Shown here: positions 24,844 to 28,184 of the stretch, piece after piece
Position numbering within the stretch: position 1 is the first letter of the stretch
Layout of the letters: each line of letters starts with the position of its first letter
Origin: an uncultured bacterium
GTDB taxonomy: Bacteria; Actinomycetota; Coriobacteriia; Coriobacteriales; Coriobacteriaceae
DNA: 28,184 nucleotides
Reading direction: 5' to 3'
Assembly: GCA_905216175.1 (NCBI GenBank)
Contig: CAJMSV010000014.1
Coordinates: forward strand, 1-28,184
Program-made: the position numbers and the translations under genes
Notes under the pieces: model-generated
Database searches by the model: none
The model's input: the letters and a program-made list of their open reading frames with translations, nothing else
What the model was told of the DNA's origin: nothing

Positions 24844-25818
24844 ATGGCAATCAAGAAGCTGATCCTTGATCTGGATATGGGTGTGGACGATGCGATGGCG
24901 CTGGCCTATGCCATCGCGAGCCCCGAGGTGGAGCTCGTGGGCATCACCACGTGCTTTGGCAACGTGCGCGTCGAGCAATCGGCGCACAACTGCCTGGCGG
25001 TGCTCGATCTGCTGGGTCGCCCCGAGGTTCCGGTGTACCTGGGTGCCGACCGTCCTCTGCAGGCGACTGAGCCCTATACGCCGCCGGCGTCCACCGCGCT
25101 CATTCACGGCAAGAACGGCATCGGCGGCGCGAGCGTGCCCGCGTCGCCCTACGAGCCGGTGGGGGCGACCTCGGCCGACGGCAACGCTGCGGTCGATTAT
25201 CTGATCGATGCCGCGCGCACCTATGGTCCCGATCTGGTCTACGTAGCGACTGGCCCGCTCTCCAACCTGGCGCTCGCCCTGGAGCGCGATGCAGCGGCGA
25301 TGATGTCCATCGGCCGCGTGGTCGTGATGGGCGGCGCCCTTACCGTGCCCGGTAACGTGAGCGCGGGCGCCGAGGCTAATATGGCGAGCGACCCCGAGGC
25401 AGCCGACGCAGTGCTGCGCTCGGGCCGTAAGCTCACCATGGTGGGTCTGGACGTGACGCATCGCGTGGTGCTCACACGCCGCGACATTGCCGGCTGGACG
25501 GGCTCGGGCACCATGGCGGGCTGCGCATTTGCGAGCATGGTCGAGCACTACATTGGCTCGTACGAGATGAACGCACCCTACCTGGGCGGTTGTGCGCTGC
25601 ACGATCCGCTGGCCGTTGCCGTGGCGATCGACCCCACGCTCGTAGGTGCGCTCGGCTGCAACCTACGTGTTGATCTGCTGGGCGAGTACCGCGGTCGCAC
25701 CATCTGCGATGAGCGCCGCCTGTCCGATCCGGACAAGAGCGCGCTTGTGGCACTGACCGTGGATGCTCCGCGCTTCCTGTCCGAGTTCAAGACGCGTATG
25801 GCCCGTGTCCTTGGCTAA
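24844..25818 (+). CDS. Inosine-uridine-preferring nucleoside hydrolase
   Basis: This 324-aa enzyme hydrolyses ribonucleosides to base and ribose. The family Ca2+-binding motif DxDxGxDD reads DLDMGVDD (9-16), and N39/G38 in CFGN follow. Further family pieces are VATGPLSNLALAL (about 138-150), VVMGGAL, EANMASDPEAAD and LHDPLAVA (about 258-265), which carries the late metal Asp. It forms an operon with the ribokinase; GGAG lies 7 nt before ATG 24844. It could be RihA-, RihB- or RihC-like; substrate preference cannot be read from sequence. Confidence 0.93.
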   Translation: MAIKKLILDLDMGVDDAMALAYAIASPEVELVGITTCFGNVRVEQSAHNCLAVLDLLGRPEVPVYLGADRPLQATEPYTPPASTALIHGKNGIGGASVPASPYEPVGATSADGNAAVDYLIDAARTYGPDLVYVATGPLSNLALALERDAAAMMSIGRVVVMGGALTVPGNVSAGAEANMASDPEAADAVLRSGRKLTMVGLDVTHRVVLTRRDIAGWTGSGTMAGCAFASMVEHYIGSYEMNAPYLGGCALHDPLAVAVAIDPTLVGALGCNLRVDLLGEYRGRTICDERRLSDPDKSALVALTVDAPRFLSEFKTRMARVLG

Positions 25819-25827
25819 GTTGTCTTT

Positions 25828-25898
25828 TTGGGACGGGGCTTTTTTGACTGGTATGATTGGTGCGACCATTCGAACCAGCTAAAAGAGCCCCGTCCCAA
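25828..25898. repeat. Large inverted repeat over the luxS promoter
   Basis: Arms 25828-25851 and 25875-25898 match at 21 of 24 positions when inverted; each includes GGGACGGGGCT, and the 23-nt loop contains GGTGCGACC. The left arm overlaps a promoter-like TTGGGA (25828-25833) with TATGAT (25852-25857) at 18-bp spacing. The left arm is also followed by T residues, so the RNA from the upstream operon could end here. Confidence 0.6.
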
Positions 25899-25921
25899 TT
25901 TGACTATCGAGAGGATCTGCC

Positions 25922-26410
25922 ATGGAGCGCATCGCCAGCTTTTCCGTTGATCATCTGCTGCTTGAGCCCGGCGTGTATGTGAGCCGCATCGACCGCGATC
26001 CGGCGACCGGTGCCGCCGTCACCACGTTTGACCTGCGCCTGACCACGCCCAACAAGGAGCCGGTCATGAACACGGCCGAGTGCCACACCATCGAGCACCT
26101 GGGCGCGACGTTCCTTCGCAATCATGCCGAGTGGTCGAGCCGCATTGTCTACTTTGGCCCCATGGGCTGCCGCACGGGCTTTTACCTGGTTGTCTTTGGC
26201 GAGCTGACGAGCGAGAAGATCTTGCCGCTCGTCCGCGAGCTGTTTGAGTTTGTCGCCGGCTTCGAGGGCGATGTCCCCGGTGCCGCTCCCGAGGAGTGCG
26301 GTAACTACCTGGACCAGAACCTCCCCATGGCCAACTGGCTCGCACGCCGTTACCTCGACCGCGACCTGGCCGATATCGACGAGAAGCACCTGCACTATCA
26401 GCAGGCGTAA
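25922..26410 (+). CDS. luxS: S-ribosylhomocysteine lyase (LuxS)
   Basis: This 162-aa metalloenzyme splits S-ribosylhomocysteine to homocysteine and DPD, the precursor of AI-2. The metal ligands H55, H59 (HTIEHL) and C126 (ECGNYL) are present, as are the active-site E58 and C83 (GCRTGFYL). The length is typical. ATG 25922 has GAGAGGA about 8 nt upstream. The gene lies directly after the nucleoside hydrolase, which may reflect a joint role in ribose and methyl-cycle recycling. An AI-2 signalling role is possible but not shown; no AI-2 receptor is in the window. Confidence 0.97.
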   Translation: MERIASFSVDHLLLEPGVYVSRIDRDPATGAAVTTFDLRLTTPNKEPVMNTAECHTIEHLGATFLRNHAEWSSRIVYFGPMGCRTGFYLVVFGELTSEKILPLVRELFEFVAGFEGDVPGAAPEECGNYLDQNLPMANWLARRYLDRDLADIDEKHLHYQQA

Positions 26411-26439
26411 GAGTTTTATCGCCCAAAACGCGCGCATTG

Positions 26440-26470
26440 GGCGCCTTCGCTTATGCGGGGGCGCCTTTTT
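26440..26470 (+). terminator. Rho-independent terminator after luxS
   Basis: GGCGCC-TT-CGC (26440-26450) pairs with GCG-GG-GGCGCC (26455-26465), with two G.U pairs and a TTAT loop, and is followed by TTTTT. Confidence 0.87.
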
Positions 26471-26519
26471 GTTGATTGGTCGGGACGAACGTTCAAAATC
26501 GCTCATGTTTGTTCTAGAA

Positions 26520-26545
26520 TGTTCGTATAGTCACATTTACGAACA
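26520..26545 (+). promoter_or_regulatory. Operator-like inverted repeat and -10 of the DUF4867 gene
   Basis: TGTTCGTA (26520-26527) and TACGAACA (26538-26545) are perfect arms around a 10-nt spacer. TATAGT (26526-26531) overlaps the left arm and is a good -10 box. Related GTTC/GAAC halves lie at 26487-26494 (GAACGTTC) and 26511-26524 (GTTCTAGAATGTTC). The RBS AGGAG (26545-26549) touches the right arm. A repressor of the sugar-operon type is plausible. Confidence 0.5.
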
Positions 26546-26554
26546 GGAGTGAAC

Positions 26555-27199
26555 ATGCATATCTACTCTGTCAACGATCCCGAGTTCAAGTCCTATGGCA
26601 ACGTTTGGGATGACGTTCCGTCCGAGCTCACGTCGCCCGTGCTCGAGGCGCTCTCAGCCACGCCCATTCCCGAGGGCAGCAAGTACGTAGCAAGCGCGTC
26701 GGAGCTCGAGGGCGTCAAGGATGCCGATAAACTGGGCTTTCTCATGTTTGGCGGTCGTCCCTTCCAGCTGGGTTGGTGCAACGGCCACAACACGCGTCTC
26801 AACTGCCTGGAGTATCACCGCGCCAGCGAATTCAACCTGGGCGCTCGCGATTTTATTCTGCTCGTGGCGCATCGCTGGGAGATTGAGGACGGCAAGCTCG
26901 ACACCGCGTGCGTCAAGGCGTTCCGCGTGCCGGCGGGTACGGTTGTCGAGGTCTTCAACACCACGCTGCACTACACGCCGTGCATGGTCGACGAAGGCGG
27001 CTTCCAGGTGATGGTGGCGCTGCCCGCTGGCACCAATGGTCCGCGCCCCGAGGCCGCAGCCGACATGCCTACCGCCGGTGACAGCTACTGCTACTGGAAG
27101 GCCGACAAGTGGGTCCTCTGCCACGCCGACAGCCCCAAGGCAGCCGAAGGCGGCTACGTAGGCCTCATCGGTAAGAACCTCGACATCACCGTGGACTAG
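26555..27199 (+). CDS. DUF4867 family protein
   Basis: This 214-aa protein matches DUF4867 in its central region: GWCNGHNTRLNCLEYHRASE (about 71-90) and later AFRVPAGTVVEVFNTTLHYT (about 127-146), a cupin-like pattern with several conserved His and Glu residues. It is probably cytoplasmic. Family members often lie in sugar-catabolism loci of Gram-positives; the biochemical role is not known to me. ATG 26555 is preferred because AGGAG lies 5 nt upstream; the GTG at 26549 overlaps that RBS. The upstream inverted repeat suggests regulated expression. Confidence 0.85.
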   Translation: MHIYSVNDPEFKSYGNVWDDVPSELTSPVLEALSATPIPEGSKYVASASELEGVKDADKLGFLMFGGRPFQLGWCNGHNTRLNCLEYHRASEFNLGARDFILLVAHRWEIEDGKLDTACVKAFRVPAGTVVEVFNTTLHYTPCMVDEGGFQVMVALPAGTNGPRPEAAADMPTAGDSYCYWKADKWVLCHADSPKAAEGGYVGLIGKNLDITVD

Positions 27200-27204
27200 C
27201 GCAT

Positions 27205-27255
27205 CGCCCCAAGCCACCACAATGGTGCCTGTCCCCTTTGCGGTGGTTTGGGGCG
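27205..27255. repeat. REP-like hairpin with GTCCCC loop after the DUF4867 gene
   Basis: CGCCCCAAGCCACC (27205-27218) pairs with GGTGGTTTGGGGCG (27242-27255), with one G.T pair. The loop contains GGTGCCTGTCCCCTTT, a motif type I associate with REP elements mobilised by Y1-type transposases. No T tract follows. A second weak stem, CAGACGG with CCGTCTG, lies between here and the next gene. Confidence 0.55.
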
Positions 27256-27368
27256 GGCGAATATCGGGAAGTGCCAGACGGGGGAGGCTGCCGGGCGCCT
27301 TGCCGTCTGCGGATTTTGGGACATGCGGCCCGCTTTTTCGACCCATCTGTCGGTACACTAAAAGCACT

Positions 27369-28184
27369 ATGGGTACCCGCGAGCGACATATCGGCCACGC
27401 GGCCGCCCGATCCGCTCCCGTGGCGGATCCCAGGGGCGGCAGGCTCTTCGCCATGCCGCGATTCCTTGTTGGCATAACACATCAGGTGTACCGCCACCGC
27501 GTCTTTGCTATCGCCGGTGTCATCACCGCGCTGTTCCTCATGCTTTTGGTGGTCTTGCCGTCGCTGTTCGCCTTCGACCCCAAACTTTCTAACGCCGTGC
27601 CCGCCTATAGCGAGGTGTCCGAAGAGGTCGTGGATGCGCTCGTCCATTCGAGCTCTCTGCCGTTGCTTGTTGCCGCAATTGCATTTTCGATCTGGGGCGT
27701 ATCGGTCTATCTGCGCTGTTTGGACTATGTGTTGCGCCGCCGCCTTGTTGCCATCGCCACCATCTGCGCCCCGTGGATGATCGAAGTCATTCTCAAGTAC
27801 AAGTCGTTCACGCCGTTCTATGCCACTGTGCTGTGGTACCTGTACTACGTGCCCATGACGCTCATTCCGCTGCTCTACCAGTTGTGTGGTCTGCGCCTTG
27901 CGGGCCTGGAGCAACACCGCCTGGGTCGCCGCTACTGCGCTGCGCTGTGGATTGTGGCCATCCTGCTTATCGGATTTGTGCTCACCAACGATTTTCACCA
28001 ACAGGTCTTCCGCTTTGACCGTACAAGCGACACCTGGAGCAACGATTACACGTACGGCTGGGGTTATTTCGCTGTCCGCGTGTGGACGGCCTTTGACTTC
28101 GTGGCCTTTTTTGTCCTGGTTGGTCGGTCCTCGTCCTTTCGCATCCAGCGTTTCTCGGGCACGGCGGCGCTCGTACTGCTGGGT
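27369..28184 (+). CDS. Truncated 7TM sensor-like membrane protein (N-terminal part)
   Basis: The frame is open from ATG 27369 to the window end (272 codons), so this gene is partial. After a low-complexity start (1-30), hydrophobic segments at about 43-67, 98-115, 125-140, 150-170 and 190-208 are followed by LTNDFHQQVFRFD and further helices. This resembles the 7TM region found at the N-terminus of some sensor histidine kinases and LuxR-type regulators. The catalytic or DNA-binding end lies beyond the window. No Shine-Dalgarno precedes the ATG; TACACT (27354-27359) ends 9 nt upstream, so the mRNA may have a very short leader. An inner ATG at 27453 is an alternative start. Confidence 0.8.
   Translation, partial: MGTRERHIGHAAARSAPVADPRGGRLFAMPRFLVGITHQVYRHRVFAIAGVITALFLMLLVVLPSLFAFDPKLSNAVPAYSEVSEEVVDALVHSSSLPLLVAAIAFSIWGVSVYLRCLDYVLRRRLVAIATICAPWMIEVILKYKSFTPFYATVLWYLYYVPMTLIPLLYQLCGLRLAGLEQHRLGRRYCAALWIVAILLIGFVLTNDFHQQVFRFDRTSDTWSNDYTYGWGYFAVRVWTAFDFVAFFVLVGRSSSFRIQRFSGTAALVLLG

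Noticed and set aside
27186..28001. 271-aa minus-strand open frame opposite the last gene
   Set aside because: The plus frame shows membrane helices and runs to the window edge; the minus product is charged and His-rich like other shadows.

Overview
The window looks like chromosomal DNA from a high-GC actinobacterium of the class Coriobacteriia, most likely Collinsella or a close relative. This is inferred from codon usage, gene content (an NRAMP-related Mg transporter of the kind known from Eggerthella, DUF362 ferredoxin, LuxS, DUF4867) and many short intergenic repeats with a GTCCCCAATGA core. No rRNA, tRNA, CRISPR array, phage or transposase gene was seen. I count 20 protein genes with firm support, the last cut by the window end, plus one possible 10-codon leader peptide.

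Layout. 1-518: no convincing gene; two long imperfect palindromes. 519-5829: a NarL/DesR-type two-component system on the minus strand, divergent from a three-gene ABC-2 exporter; the regulator probably controls the exporter. 5836-5990 and 9337-9535: clusters of REP-like hairpins bracketing a MacB/FtsX-type ABC pair (6071-9339). 9617-10822: DUF362 ferredoxin-like protein with a strong terminator. 10954-11919 (minus): membrane-anchored alpha/beta hydrolase. 12106-16412: hemolysin III, CNNM/CorC-type CBS protein, a protein resembling the N-terminal domain of cyanophycin synthetase, then a YtxH/PRC-barrel pair. 16485-17891: membrane-anchored NodB-fold protein with degenerate metal ligands. 18018-21335: structured leader, MgtE-like CBS protein and NRMT-type NRAMP protein, probably a Mg2+ uptake or sensing operon. 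21447-23663 (minus): OatA-like acyltransferase. 23851-25818: ribokinase plus nucleoside hydrolase, a nucleoside salvage pair. 25922-26410: luxS. 26555-27199: DUF4867 protein. 27369-28184: start of a 7TM sensor-like protein.

Themes. (a) Divalent cation handling: CNNM, MgtE-like and NRMT genes lie within 9 kb. (b) Envelope functions: two ABC exporters, an OatA-like O-acetyltransferase and a deacetylase-like pseudoenzyme. (c) Ribose and SRH recycling: nucleoside hydrolase, ribokinase and LuxS are consecutive.

The best candidates for new biology are the MgtE-like/NRMT operon with its unclassified roughly 190-nt leader and overlapping mini-ORF, the standalone cyanophycin-synthetase N-domain-like protein with an HxxEH motif, and the membrane-bound pseudo-deacetylase. 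All functional calls come from reading motifs; no database search was run.
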